Shown here: positions 23,107 through 35,700 of the stretch, one piece after another
Layout of the letters: every line of letters begins with the position of its first letter
How positions within the stretch are numbered: position 1 is the stretch's first letter
NCBI RefSeq assembly: GCF_000151315.2
Contig: NW_011887292.1
Coordinates: 271,304-335,303 of the forward strand
DNA: 64,000 nt
DNA from: Capsaspora owczarzaki ATCC 30864
Lineage: Eukaryota > Opisthokonta > Filasterea
Direction: 5' to 3'
Made by a program: the position numbers and the translations under genes
Notes under the pieces: model-generated
What the model was told of the DNA's origin: nothing
Seen by the model: the letters and a program-made list of their open reading frames with translations, nothing else
Database searches by the model: none

Positions 23107-23382
23107 GGATGGCAGTTTGCTGCGATTTTTGTTTGGTTTCTTGTGTACAATCTTGTCTCCCCCCTCCCCTTCCCTCTGCGAATCCAATGTATGGATCCTC
23201 TCAATATATATTCTGTTCCATCCTGATCATATGGTGACGTTTTGAGTCTGAACCGCTCAGTCTTGTTTTTTTTTTTTTGTTGTTTTTTTTTTTTCTCAGT
23301 TCCTCGTCGTCGTCGTCGTCGTCCACTCAATCACAACGTTTCCAGCCCCAAACCCCATTATTGCCTTTCTGGCTTTGCATTC

Positions 23383-26300
23383 ATGATGAACACCACGTAC
23401 GCGATGCCGATGGACACGAGCGGCGACCACAGTGCCAGCGGCCAGAGCAATGGCTTGGAAGGGACGACCGCGCCCGGCGGCTTCAACGCCCACTCCCACT
23501 CTGCTGTCGCTGGATCTGCGTCTGGATCTGGGTTTGGATCTGGGTTTGGATCTGGCACGGGCGGTGGCTCTGGCGCAGTGGCACCGCCGCCGACCGAGAA
23601 GGAGCAGCAGCATGAGATCCTGCGCTCAATGTCCACGCCAGACGCCATCATGGAGTCCACTCTGCTCCCAAACATCAAGCAGTTGAGTCGTTGCGTTGTT
23701 GTTGTTCTGAGCGGGGAAACCTGCGCGCTGCTTTTTGATTTTTGAGCGGGAAGTCGCTGAAATTGGCGGGAAAATGCGAGATCTATGCAAATTCTCAATG
23801 CAATGCCACTGTCCATTGATTCGGGGGTTTGATGCAGGTACATGCGATTGCGAGGACCGCCCGCTGCTGTCGTCCGAGAATTGTCCGAGAACTACCAAGG
23901 ATTTGCGCAAATGTGCAACTTGCTCATGGACTGGCTCAAGCTTACAGGTAACAGCGCAATAACCCAGCGCTCGTTGATTGCTGGATTGGTCGTGCACGGC
24001 TTTTGAAAAAGCCAAGTGCAAACATTCACGCTGGAGCCCCCTTCGTCATCACGTCGAACGAATACTGCTGTGATGGTGGGAGAGGGGGCCAGTGTTTGAG
24101 TTCTGATCAAGCAATCTAACTCTGCAATTCGTTCTGGCTGTTGTGGTTGTTGTTGTCGTTGTCGTTGTTGATGCAGACATGCCGGAAGCTGAAATCCAGA
24201 CCCTGCTCGAATCGCAGCTGAAACAGTTCGCATTAAGCCGTTTCGATAGAGAATTGGTCGATACCAAGTTCACCGCTAGTTCGGTAACGGATTGCTATTA
24301 CAGTCGAATTGCACGCGCCTTCAGCGTATCATCAATTCCAATTCGGATGCTCATGGTTTTGCGCACTGTTGCTGTTCTCGCTTGTTGGGGGGAAATGCTG
24401 TTAGACTGCGCCTGTGTGGCTCGATATGATGATTTCGCATTCGTCCTGGCGCTCGCTCATCTACCAACTGTCTGAAGCACATTCTGAATCAGTGCTGTTG
24501 AACTATGCCATTAAGGTATGAAGCTACCTGAATTGGGTGACGCGACAGTCGCTTCCCTGAGCAGGTCACGGCTAACTCGACTCGACCGTGCCATTTGCGC
24601 ATTCCAGAAAATCTCGGATGCTGGTCATCAAGAAGAAATGGCCAGCGTAGCCACGGCTTCGACAGATGCTCTCGTATTTAGTCGAGTGCTTGTCTTTTCC
24701 GTCTTTAATTTTGTTCGCCAGGATGAAGATGCCATTAAAGAGGCTCTGCCAGACTTTGTGGTACGCCAGACCAGCCCCAGCCCGGATTGGTGCTCGGTTT
24801 TGCGTTGTTTTTGCCATGCCTAATAATGCCATGCCTAATGCCATTACTCAACGCGCCACGTTGGTGTGCATCTTGTCCCACAACACAGAAAACAGTCTGC
24901 CATGGCGAGCACACTTACCTCTACGCCCAAGCCCTGTTCCATGCGCTCAATCTTCGGCGCCTCTTTCAAGAGGTGCAGTTGTACGCAGTTGACACCAAAA
25001 ACGACAGCATTGCCCGTCACGTTGGGCTGGTGCTGAATGGCTCGCCCGCCTTTCCGCAAGTTACGTCTGCCGTCGCCTCCATGTTGAACGCAAAGAGCTG
25101 CACTCCTGGCGACATCAATACGCTGACAAAGTGCTACTGTCCGGCGGCGCCAGGCATGCCTTTACCCACCGCTGGCTCTCTCGCGGCCCCTACGATGGCT
25201 GCCGGCAATCCTCCCGTCGATCCTACCCTGATTCCACCAATCGAGCTGTTGCGGGATCCCGATCTCTTCTCAATCCTGATCAGCGCTCTGTTTGATCCGC
25301 GAAAACCCGTCAATCCTCAGCACCGTGGCAAATATTTGGCTATTTTGGCCTTTGCGGCCTCGGTGTACGACATCCCAACCGACTCGGCTGACGCCACCAA
25401 CGGTGGCTTGCCGATGGACCTTGAAACCGCTGTTCGAACAACCAGCTCGATTACTGGCAAGTCTGTGCGGCGTGTGCTCGACTTTTATGACGTGACGTAC
25501 GCCGCACTGGACGCTGCCCACACAATTTGCCACAAGCATTCCTCCAGCAGTGACTTGCAAGCCGACATGCGCGCGCTGTGTCCCCATCTCACATTCCCTG
25601 TTGTCGCCGCGTGTGTCTTGTACTGGATTGAGGTTGCGCTCATCAGCACCCATTTGCTAAGTAACTCTTTTACCACGTCGACGCCGCCATGGCACCTGGC
25701 CGTGCTGGACGAGATTGCTTTCCAACACTCGCTGCATCGTCCAAAGGTGTGTTAAAGTTTTTGGTTGTGCTTGCGGTGCTTGCACGAAGTGTTTTGCTGA
25801 TCGGTTGTTTGTTTGTTTTGTTTGTTGGTTTGTTTGTTTGTGTATGGGCAGGTATTTGCGTTACTGCAACAACTTTTTGCGGCCGAGTTTGATCTCGATG
25901 CCCTTGTCGAGCTCAGTCTGAAAAAGGCCATCTTTGATCGATGCATCTTTTTGTTGAGCTTGGACTATGTCATTCCAATTGTCAAGTTTGCTCGCGAGTG
26001 TCTGGTCTCGGACCGTGTTGATTTGTCTCTGATTCGACACTTTTCCAGCGAGGTAATTGTTTTTTTCGTTTTCATGGGTTGACTGAAGCGTGGGTCTGTT
26101 ACTGAACCAACCTGGTTGACAAAACCTCGTTGATGACACTCTGAATGTCCAGGTTGTCGAGATCGTTGATGCGCCGTACTCGAAGCAGTTCTTGGACGAG
26201 TTCTTGCCAATTGTTGTGGATCAGCGAGTTGTCGATGGCTTCAAGAAAGGAGATCAGACTGCGCCCTTTTCGCAGTTTTTCGGTACGAGAGCTCATAGGC

Positions 26301-26454
26301 TGACTTGCTTTTCGTCAAAAGAAAAACACACAATGCTCACTGTCGTTTTGTCGATTGCGTGACAGACTCTGTTGTCCATTCTGAACAGTTTTCTCACCTC
26401 TCAGAAGCTCTGCAAACAAGCGTGAAGGAGCGGCTAGAGGCCTGGCGTGTTTGA
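23383..26454 (+). CDS. NELFCD: Negative elongation factor C/D (TH1)
   Basis: Nine exons (23383-23681, 23838-23947, 24177-24283, 24405-24515, 24608-24760, 24889-25746, 25852-26052, 26153-26282, 26366-26454); all phases fit, 685 aa. Matches human NELF-C/D along its length: MSTPDAIMESTLLPNIKQY, ELSENYQGFAQMCNLLMDWL, TAPVWLDMMISHSSWRSLIY, KTVCHGEHTYLYAQAL, KYLAILAFAASVYD, HLAVLDEIAFQH and DVIPIVKFARECL-like segments. NELF binds RNA polymerase II with DSIF and holds it in promoter-proximal pausing; the C/D subunit bridges NELF-A and NELF-B in the nucleus. The first about 80 residues are a Gly/Ser-rich extension with a GSGFGSGFGSG repeat. Its 3' end converges on the FYVE coiled-coil gene 101 bp away. 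Confidence 0.95.
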
Positions 26455-26555
26455 ATCACCTTCCCCCTGAATTCTTGTGATGTTAATCGATAATGGCAGA
26501 AATCTTTTGATAACACGAACAAACAAACCAAGCTACAACATGTGCAGGAATAACG

Positions 26556-29500
26556 CTATTGTTGGGCAGGAGACTGCAGACCGGACGATCGCGAATCAAA
26601 TCGCTTGATCGTCCATGAGCTCACGCAACTCGTACAAACTTGTGCCAGGCCGGCAGAATTTGGCAGCTGCGTCATTTTGACGCACTGTCCGCAAAAGATT
26701 CGGCCGCATTGTCGGCAGTGGTGCTGCGAAACAACCAAGCACAAGAAAGGAAAAAAAAAACATAAAAAATTCAAAGTGAGACAGCGTTTTCAATACAGCA
26801 TCCCGCAACGTGAGCCGCAGAAGGGGGGAAAAAAATGAGCGCAGAGTTTCGTATCGAGCCTCAAAATCTTTCTGCGGGCATTTCCGCCCTCCTCGCCCCC
26901 CCCCCGCCAACTTCTCACACTCCATCTGCCGAGGAATGCGTCGTCTGCTGACCTTGCGACGCGTACCACTGAACGCTTGTTCGCAGTTTCGACAGGCATG
27001 CACGTCCTCATCCGTTTCCCATCGAATAGTGTTCTGCTGCTCGCGTTGGGACTCGAGCGCAATGGCAAGCCCCTTTGACTGTTGGACGAGCTCGCTTTGA
27101 ACGTACATGCTTTCGTCCAGCTTGACCCGTAAACGGCTCGCCTCTTGCTCGAGCTCCAGCTTGGCCTTCCGTTCCGCATCTAGCTCAGATTGGAGCATGA
27201 CAATCACCTCTCGGGACTTGGCTTTGGTGTTTCGCAGTAGCAGGTCCAACTCCTGGTGTAGCCTCTCGGCAGTCTCGCGGGCAGTCCGCTCGTCGGCCAG
27301 CTGTGATACGACGGTTGCGTCCTTTGCGAGCTGCACGGCGAGTCGTTCGATTTCTGCGCGCAGGTTCTGCTCCGACTGAGCGCGAGCCGATCGCTCAGCC
27401 ACGGCGCGCTCCTTGAGCAAGACGAGCTCCGATTTGGTTGCTTCGAGTACCTCGGCGGAGTGAGTGTCAGCCGGATTGGCCTGAGCGAGCCCTGCCATTC
27501 GCGCTTGCACCTCCTCGAGTTGAGCATTCAAGGAGACTATTTGTTGGGTTTTCTGCTGATTTTCCGACTGGGCTTCAAGGAGGCTCGTCTGTGTCGCGGC
27601 TAGCTTGGAGGACAAAATATCGAGTGAGCCCTTGAGCTCGGCGGTCAAGCTGGCATGACGCGCCGCATCCTCGTGCAAATCGGCAATGTCCTGGATCTGG
27701 AGCTGGATGCGCTGTTCGAGTGTGTGAATCAGAAGCTGTGGTTGTGCGTCTGTGGGTTGGGACAGTGCAAAGGACACAGACCCTGTCGGGACCAGATGGT
27801 CTAATCCTGGCGATGCTGGCGGGTGCGGGGATGCGCTGGCAGACGTCAACGCGCTGGTCGATGTGACAGAAACAGGCAAGGGTATGGCAGCAGGCGTAGA
27901 GCCAGCAGCGTCCGACTGAGCGCGCAGCAACAATGCATCCAGAACTTGCTGCTTTTGCTGCAACGCCTGATGCTTGTGCTCGAGCAGAGCTTTGCCGTCT
28001 TCTGCCGCTTTGACTGCGGCAGCCGTGAGCGCCTTGAAGGCTTCGATAGTGCTCTCCTGAGCAGTGATGCGCTCCTGAATTGTTTGCAAATGAGCTTGAA
28101 GCGCAGCTGCAGCGGCGAGATGGGCTGCTTCGGAAGTCTCCCGCGCCTGCCGGGCTTGTGTGAGTTCGTTTTGCAACGCACTCGTTTTCTCTTCGTGAGC
28201 CACGCGAGTGCTTTCCAGCAAAGCTTCGCTGACACCAAGGCGCTCCTCTTGCTGGGCGAGGGCTGTTTGGCTCGTCTGATACTCTGCGCGCAGCTCCTGG
28301 AGCTCAATTTCGCGCGCTTGACGCTCAGAGTGCAAATTCGTTGTCAGCTCGTTCAGCCGCTGACTCTCGGCATCAAAGTTCAGTTTGAGCGAGTTGAGCA
28401 TCATTTGCAGATCAGCGCTGTTCTGCTTTTCCAAAGCGAGCGCAGTCTGCAATTGCTGCGTCTCGGCATTGGATGCATTTAATGATTGTTGGAGATGCTG
28501 GGCGTGCATCTGCAGCTGGGTGTACTGTTGTTGTTGCTGTTGCTGCTGCTGTTGTTGTTGTTGTTGTTGCTGTTGCTGATACATGCCGTTCGCACCACCA
28601 TAGCTATTGTTGGGCGACGAAGAATAACTGGAATTCGGATAGCCGTAGGGCGACGCGTAAGATGACGACGTGCCGCCATCCGCGTTGATGGACAAGGGCC
28701 GCGTCGCGGGGCGCATGGGGCTGGACGTGTTTGTGTCAAAGTTGGTGCGATGAATCGGGGCCGACTCACTGTGGCTGAGGGGTGTGGAGGAGGCGTACGC
28801 TTGCTGAAGTTCGGTGCGCATGAGTCGCTCGCCTTCGAGTTCCGACATGAGGGATTGGATCTGGCTCTCGTACTGAGTGAACAATGCAGAGACTTGCTCC
28901 TCTGTGCCTCCTGCGTTCCCCCCGTCACGAGACGGACGAGATGTTCCATTCGCCTGTCGCGCATCGCGGGTTCGCTCCATGAGCGCATTTACCTGCTGTT
29001 GCAGCGACTGCGACTTGAGGCGCTCTTGATCCAGCTGCTGGCGGAGCAGAGGAACCAGAGCCGCCGCAGAAGAGGCGGAAGAGTCGTTGGAGCTGCCAGA
29101 GGGATCGAGCGGGGTTGGCTCGAGGAGCGAGGGCGTCATTGGCCGTGAATCTGACGCAGCGGCCCCGCCGGCCATGCTTGGCTGAACTGTCGCCACTGGC
29201 GATGGCGCCGAATCAAAGTCCAGCAGCAAGAGCTGGTCCACCGTCGCGTTGCTCGTAGCAGCACCTGATTTCGAGGGAGCAGGGGAAGCCCCGCCCGTTC
29301 GACGAGGAGGCGGGCCGTGAGACGCGCCGGTCGCAGCAGTGGGATTGACGCCAAACAGCGATCCAAACTTGAACGACGTTCCCGACGACGGCGACGGTGA
29401 GGGCGACGCTGCGCTGGTCGTCGTCTGGCTGTTGAGCAAGGCGCGGAGCTCGTCCGCGTCCCTACGCATCCTGTCTTGGACTGCGCGTGCCTCCTTGCGC

Positions 29501-29913
29501 TCGCGGTCCAGTGTGCCAGCGAGTGTGCGATTGTCCCGCGTGAGCTGCTCCTGCGTCTCGGACGCTGCGCGAATGACTTCCTGCAGGGACGCAATCTCGT
29601 CGTCTGCCGCGCGCTTGTCCCTCCGCAGCTGCTCGAGCTGTGCCGCCACGTCCGCAGCGCCCATCGTCATTGCGTGGCTGCCTCCATGCGCTTGAGCTTG
29701 AGCTTGTTGTTGGACTTGAGCTTGAGCTTGGTGGACTTGGGCGCGAGCGCTCTGCAGCTGGCCCAGCAATTCGCCCGTCCGCGCCTTCTCCTCGCTCAGC
29801 TGGCGCTCGAGGCCAATGTACATGTCGCGGAACTTTTTGCGTTGCATGCCAAAGTCGTTCTCCATCTGAGAGCGAGCCGCGCGCTCTGTCGCAAGCTGCT
29901 CTTCCAGCGACAT
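26556..29913 (-). CDS. Coiled-coil protein with C-terminal FYVE zinc finger
   Basis: Minus strand, two exons, 29913-26953 and 26723-26556, phase 0; 1042 aa. The start follows a long A-tract and begins MSLEEQLATERAARSQMEN. Nearly the whole length is predicted coiled coil (Glu/Gln/Leu heptads), interrupted by Ser/Pro-rich linkers and a polyglutamine run of about 18 residues. The C-terminus is a FYVE finger split by the intron: WETDEDVHACRNCEQAF, then RRK joined to HHCRQCGRIFCGQC and ending CTSC. The R(R/K)HHCR basic motif that contacts phosphatidylinositol 3-phosphate is intact across the junction (RRKHHCR). Architecture resembles EEA1/rabenosyn/RUFY-type endosomal tethers or Rab effectors; which one cannot be told. 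Expected on early endosomes. Confidence 0.9.
28527..28579 (-). repeat. Polyglutamine-encoding CAG/CAA repeat
   Basis: Mixed CAG and CAA codons within the FYVE coiled-coil gene encode roughly 18 glutamines. Mixed codons suggest selection on the amino-acid run or an older expansion. Confidence 0.85.
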
Positions 29914-29932
29914 TGTGTGTGTGTTTGGTTGC

Positions 29933-29983
<51 letters not shown>

Positions 29984-30572
29984 AGCGATGAAAAAAAAAA
30001 AAAAAAAAAAGAGCAGCGATGATGACGAGAAAGAAGAAGAAAAAAAAAAAGAAGAAGACTGAACAAAAGCGAGCAACTGAAACAGCAAAACGAGTTCAAA
30101 AAGGGGGTGCTTCAATACGCTCAATGGTCAAGGAGTTGAGATCTTGCGGTGGACGTCGTCGTGAAAGTAGATGCAGTACACACTCGGTTCAATGCGCTTC
30201 GGGGTTTCGAGGTCTTACGATTTTTGACATTGTAAAGATTCAAAAAAGACTCCAAGCTCAAAAGGTTTGACTTTGTGAGTAGATGCACATGAGGCTCACA
30301 GCTCGAGTGTTTCGATATTGTGAAAGTAGATATGCATGAATGAAATGGATGGGCGTTGCTAATTCTGGTCGGACGAGCGTCGTCTGAGCGGAAGCTTTTT
30401 GTAGCTTGAACATCTCGCTTGGAATAAACTCATCCATTCGCAGGCACCGGGGGTTGGCATGATACAGCCAAAGACATTGAATTTTATTCTTGTCTGAGAT
30501 CTTCAATTTGGAAAAGCAAGCAACGTTCAGTCAGTTTAGTTAGTTTCATCAGTCATACCAACAGAAGCACTC
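29914..30572. other. Divergent promoter region with long A-tracts
   Basis: Between the FYVE coiled-coil gene (-) and the transporter gene (+). Holds an A47 tract at 29933-29979 and an A20 tract at 29991-30010, each followed by the same GAGCAGCGATGA string, indicating a local duplication. No gene is seen. Confidence 0.5.
29933..30010. repeat. Duplicated long A-tracts
   Basis: A run of 47 adenines, then GAGCAGCGATG, then 20 adenines and again GAGCAGCGATGA. Lies immediately upstream of the minus-strand FYVE gene's ATG, so it would be a T-tract in that gene's leader. Confidence 0.85.
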
Positions 30573-32651
30573 ATGAATAGCAGTCATAGTCACAGCACTA
30601 GTCATACCAATAGCACAAGAGTCACTGTGCTGCGATGGGTGTCGCTCCTTGCGGGGTTTGCCATCATGGTGATGAGTGGGACGCTCTACGGCATCTCTGC
30701 GTACTCGCCCGAGATCAAGTCGCGCCTCAACTACACCGAGCCAGACATCAATCTGATCACATCCATCGCCGATGTCGGCCTGTAAGCAGAACAGACACAC
30801 AAGCAAAAAGTCCTCCCCTCCGCTCGCTCAAATCCGCCAATCCGCTGTCTGGGAGTTGGTCAATGCGAATCAAACACTACTGGTTCCAACCTCCGACGAC
30901 CACTCCCCACTCGCCCAACCCCGAAGCCCCCGCTGCCAATATGGACGTGTGCATGTGCTTGTGTGTGTGTGTGTTCGTGCACTGCGCAGTGGCTGCCCAG
31001 AGCCAAGCAAGATTCAACCACATGACACGTCCAGGCGCACAATTCTGCCAGCCATCACGACCAATTCCCCCCCCCCTCCGTCTCGCCTTCCTTCCGTTTG
31101 GTTTGGGACATCAGACGCTTGTTTGACACAAGCGAGATGGTTGCTTTGGAAAGTGAGACCGAAAAGCGCCTCAAGCTTGAACTTTGCTTGTTGATCACCA
31201 GACAACTGAACAATTTGGGAGTTTTTCGTTTTGGCAAAATCCGATCGCGGCGGGGAATTCACCAATGTCCGAATGTTGATTCGGCTTTTGGAGTCATTCA
31301 CCTGAAAACTGAAATTGGAGCATTGGGGGAAAGGGTGTGCGATTTGGAACAAAACGCTCGCGACAAACGCACTCAGATTTACTTTTGTTTGGTTTGGTCT
31401 GGCTCACTTTTGCTCTGATGGAATGGTAGATACGTTTCCATTCCTGCAGGTCTTGTTTATGACCGGTTTGGATTTCGAGTCGCGGCGAGCATTGGAGCGG
31501 TGATGATTGGGCTTGGATACCTGCTCATGTACATTGCCGTTTGGCAAGACTTGGCACCGAGCAAGGCGCCGCTGATGGGCGCTATTCTGGCCCTCGTTGG
31601 GCAAGGAGGCATCTTTGGAGTGATTGCTGCGATGGCTGCAAACGAGCGCAACTACCGGCCTCGAGACAAGGGCAAAGTGGCAGGCTTTTTGTTTGCCGGC
31701 TTTGGTTCTTCTGCAGCCATCTTCAGCGCAGTGTACAAGCTGGCATACCAAAACTCGGCAGATCTCGAAGGCTACTTTATCCTGCTTGCCTGCACAACAG
31801 CGGCCATCTGCCTCGTTTGTGGTCTGTTTCTCCTTCGACACCTCCCTCAAGACGAAATGTTGTACCCTTCCGATACGGAAAAGGACGGCAGCAAGGCGGC
31901 ATTGCTTGGAGACGAACGCCCCGTTCCAGGCTACTCGAACAACAAATCGGTCAATCCCTCAAGCATCCTGCTGGCGAGCGCAACACATGCTGATCTGCTC
32001 AAGCGACCCGACCTCACGCCGCTGGAAGTGCTACGAACCAAGCTGTTTGTGCTGATCTTCTCGGTGATTATGATTTCTGTGGGCGCCGCGCTGCTCTTCA
32101 TCAACAATCTCGGCTCCATCTACGAGGCGTACGGTGGGCAGCATGGCGAGTCCGGCAATCTCGTCATTGTCTTTTCAGTCCTCAACGTCGTGAGCCGCGT
32201 CATTTTTGGGTACCTCTCCGACCACTTTTCGCGGCATCTCTCTCGTGCCTCATTCCTCACGATGGCCGTCGTGATTGTAACGGGTGCTCAGCTGCTGCTT
32301 GCATGGAGCACGGTGGATTTGCTCTATCTGGCCGCTGTTTTGGTCGGACTGGCGGATGGCGGTATCTTTTCGCAGTACGCAGTGCTTGTCCGCGAAAGTT
32401 TCGGCGCCAAACACTATGGCACCAACTTTGGCCTCGCCACAATGGCAGCTGGAGTGGGCGTCTTTCTCTTTGGCCCAATGTCCGCTGCCTTGTACGATGA
32501 TAAAATCGTCGGCGACGGGAACAATTGCTACGGCGAAAGCTGCTATCAGACCTCGTTTTTTATTTCCGCTGGCTGCTGTGCATTTTCGTTGTTGTTGTGC
32601 GTGCAAATGATTCGCGAAACTCGAAAGATCCATCTGGAGCGTTGGATTTGA
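30573..32651 (+). CDS. Major facilitator superfamily transporter (nodulin-like/monocarboxylate type)
   Basis: Two exons, 30573-30781 and 31430-32651, separated by a 648-nt GT-AG intron; phases fit, 476 aa. About 12 hydrophobic segments. The first half has GTLYGISAYSPEIKSRL and, across the intron, GLYVSIPAGLVYDRFGFR, the loop 2-3 motif region typical of nodulin-like and Mch1-type MFS proteins; a second half repeats it as GYLSDHFSR. A hydrophilic central loop of about 70 residues separates the halves. The N-terminus is Ser/His/Thr-rich. Substrate cannot be assigned from sequence; related proteins move monocarboxylates or small organic ions. A Cys-rich loop (NNCYGESCYQ) lies before the last helix. 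Confidence 0.85.
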
Positions 32652-32770
32652 AAAAACAACAAAAAGGTTGTGCTCATCAAGTTCATGTACAGTAGAAATA
32701 CAAAGTTTAATGAATAGTACACGAATAAATCAATTCAACACACTACGAAAAAGGCTTTGGCGAAGAGTAC

Positions 32771-35700
32771 TCATTGCTCGGTGCAGTGGGGGGATTTCCA
32801 GGGTGGGAAGCAGCCACACGACCATGTAGGCGTCCCGGTCGAAGGCGCAAAAGCATGCTCGCAGACTCCCCGCGCCCGACCTCCACAAACCTGCAGCACG
32901 TACGGGCTCCACCGCTCGGCAAACAAGCCATTGGGTAGCCATGGCTTTCGTGCGCCATTCCAGTGAAGGAGAGCAGCATTGGAAGCATCGAGCTGCCAAG
33001 TGTCCATGTCCTCCTTCCACCCGAGGCCGTTGACATTCCACTTTGGATGGAACGGACCCCAGCGACCGTGCAGAATTAAGAGCATGATGGGCTGAGTTCC
33101 AAGAGACCACAGCTGCGACTGTGCTTGCTGCTTCATCCAGAACTCGGCCATGGTGGTCAGCTGCGCGGCACGCCAAGCAACAAAGTCAAGAATCATCACA
33201 CCAGCGTTAAAGGTGCCAGCAGATAAGTCCATCTTCTTTGCATTCTGCTGGCTGAACAAGGCATGGACGCGTTCGTTCGCAAAGATGGAGCCATAGGTGC
33301 TTGTGGCACGCTCAAGGGCCGCAAACGGTTTGCTTGTGGTGGTTAAAGTATTCCACAAGTCTGCAATATCTTGCTGCACAATCACGTCCACGTCCAAGTA
33401 GATGACGCGGTCAAGGGAGGTGAATGAGTCTGCCAAGTAGAATCGCGCATAGTTTGCTGGGCTGGCCAGGTTGCCAAACACCTGCTTGTTGTCGTACACC
33501 TTGATCAGGTTGATTTGGCGCGAAGTGAGCGAGAAGGCCGTGATCGTGATGCTGGCCTGGCTTTCGTCTTGGCGGAGACCAGCAGCAGTCCTAAAGCCAA
33601 CCATGGCTGGGTTGTCTTGGACTTGAATTCGAGCGTGAAGAGCCGTGCAAAATAGCTCTCGCGATATGGCGTCGACTGCATCGGGCGCTGCAACCAAGTG
33701 AATCTGCAGACGGCCTGGCTCGGCGGAATTGGACAGGATGGAGTTGATGAGCGGAACCAGTCCCGCGACGTGCTCCAAATCCGTTGTAATAATGACGTGG
33801 ATCGGAGAGCGGGCCTGTGTGGCATCGTTGTTGGCATTGTGGGCAGCAACTTTTTCTGAGCTCGTTGTTGCCGTCGGAGCCGCGAGTGGAAGAGGCACAG
33901 AGCAATCCGTTTCACTTCCTTGGCATTGGCAGTAAAACTGGTCTCGGCCTCGCCGGCGGCAAGGGGCGCCATTGGTACAATGGAGACCCACATGCTCGCA
34001 ATTAGATTGCGCTGGAGGAACATGACAACGGGGGCCGGGAAATTGTGCAACAGGTAAGCCATTCAGTCATTTCACAATCAAAACACAAAAAAAGTCCTAC
34101 CAATAGAGTAGGTGCCGTCCCTTGCTGAAAGGAAACCAAGCTCAAACTCTTGCTCCGAGCTCATCTTCCATTTGAGATATCCGTTGGTGTTAAACCCCTG
34201 ACAGTCGGGCGTCGAGTCACACAGGGCCATCAGCATGCCAGCCGCTGTAAATTTCAGAGCGTAGCGCAATAGCAGGTCACCGCCGGGCGAATCCATCTTT
34301 GGATGGAACTGATACTCGATTGGCTTGAGCGGTAGAGGCTCGCCATTGGACGCCCGCAGCGCTCGTATCCCCGCTGGCGGAAAGCAAAAGATGCCGTCTC
34401 CAACAAAGCCTGGTTTGCACCTGCATTTGAAAGCGCCATACTGGAGAAAGTCGCAAGTTGCATCCGGCGAGCACTGATGCAAGTCATAGTCGCAAGGGTT
34501 GATGGCTAAAAACAATTGTAGGGGGGCGGGATTGCGTTCGAGTGAGTCAACCAAGGGAGCAAAACATGCCAAGAAATCCAATCCAAATGAACGTTGATTT
34601 ACCTGCGACATAGGTACCCGTGCTTGTATCGCGAACGGGATCGACGGGTTGGGCAGCGGCAATATCGCCGAGCTGATGCTTTAAATAGCCATCGTGAGGG
34701 GTGAATGCCAAGCACTCATCGTACCGGTTGCACGCCTTGATTAGCTCGTCTGGTCGGTCAACTGCAAAATCAAGCAGTACCATGTCTGCGGACTGGGGAA
34801 AGAGCTTTTCAACCAGGACGAACGATTTGGTACTCAGGCCGTCCAAGAGGGGTAGAGAAACGCCTCTCGCTTGATCGAGAGCCACGAGATGAGCGCGATC
34901 CGACTCGATGCGAGCGCGCTTGGCGTCTGCGATCGTTGCTGCCATCATTTTCTCGCTCTTCTCCTGTTGCTTGGCGCGAGCGCTCTCCAGCTTGGCGATA
35001 AACTCGCCGACTGCGGGGGATGGTGTGACCCATTCCGTGGAGAGTGTTCGACGGTCTGCGCTGACGTGGTGGTACCACAGAAACCAGCGAACAAAGTCTT
35101 GCAAACCCGCGCGAAACGAGACGGCTGGCAAATATTCCAGCGTCATGATCAAGTCTTGCGTATCTGCGCACGTGCGTGCGAGCTCTCCACGCGGGAGTGG
35201 ACCGATGGTGATTTCGTCGTTCAACGACTTGCCTCCCAGTTGGTCCACGAGCTCTTGCGCGAGGAGGGCTGCAACGTCTCTCACCGACCTTGGTTGCCCA
35301 AAGCCGAGATTGATGACAGCGAAATCAATGTAATCGGCGTTCATTGCAAGCACGACAGCATTGGACACGTCCGAGATGTGAATAAAGTCTCGCTCGGGAA
35401 ACTCTGTGGTGCTGGCGCCGGCCTTGGCTCGGAGCGAGTGCAAGGTGACTTTGGAGCTCGAGGACAGAAATCCCCGCGCAAACGCAGAGAGTGCTGAGCT
35501 CGCATCGGCCCACGCACCAAACACAGAAAACAACCGGAGTCCAATCATCGGGATGCCGGTTGTTGCGTGGTAGCTCCAGGCAAGGACTTCTGCGCCCTTG
35601 CTTGTTGCCGAGTACATGCTATGAGGACGATCAACGCGCGCCCAGCTCGCTGAAGGACCACTAGAGGCGTCGTTTAGCCCATAAACGTCTGCTGAAGACG

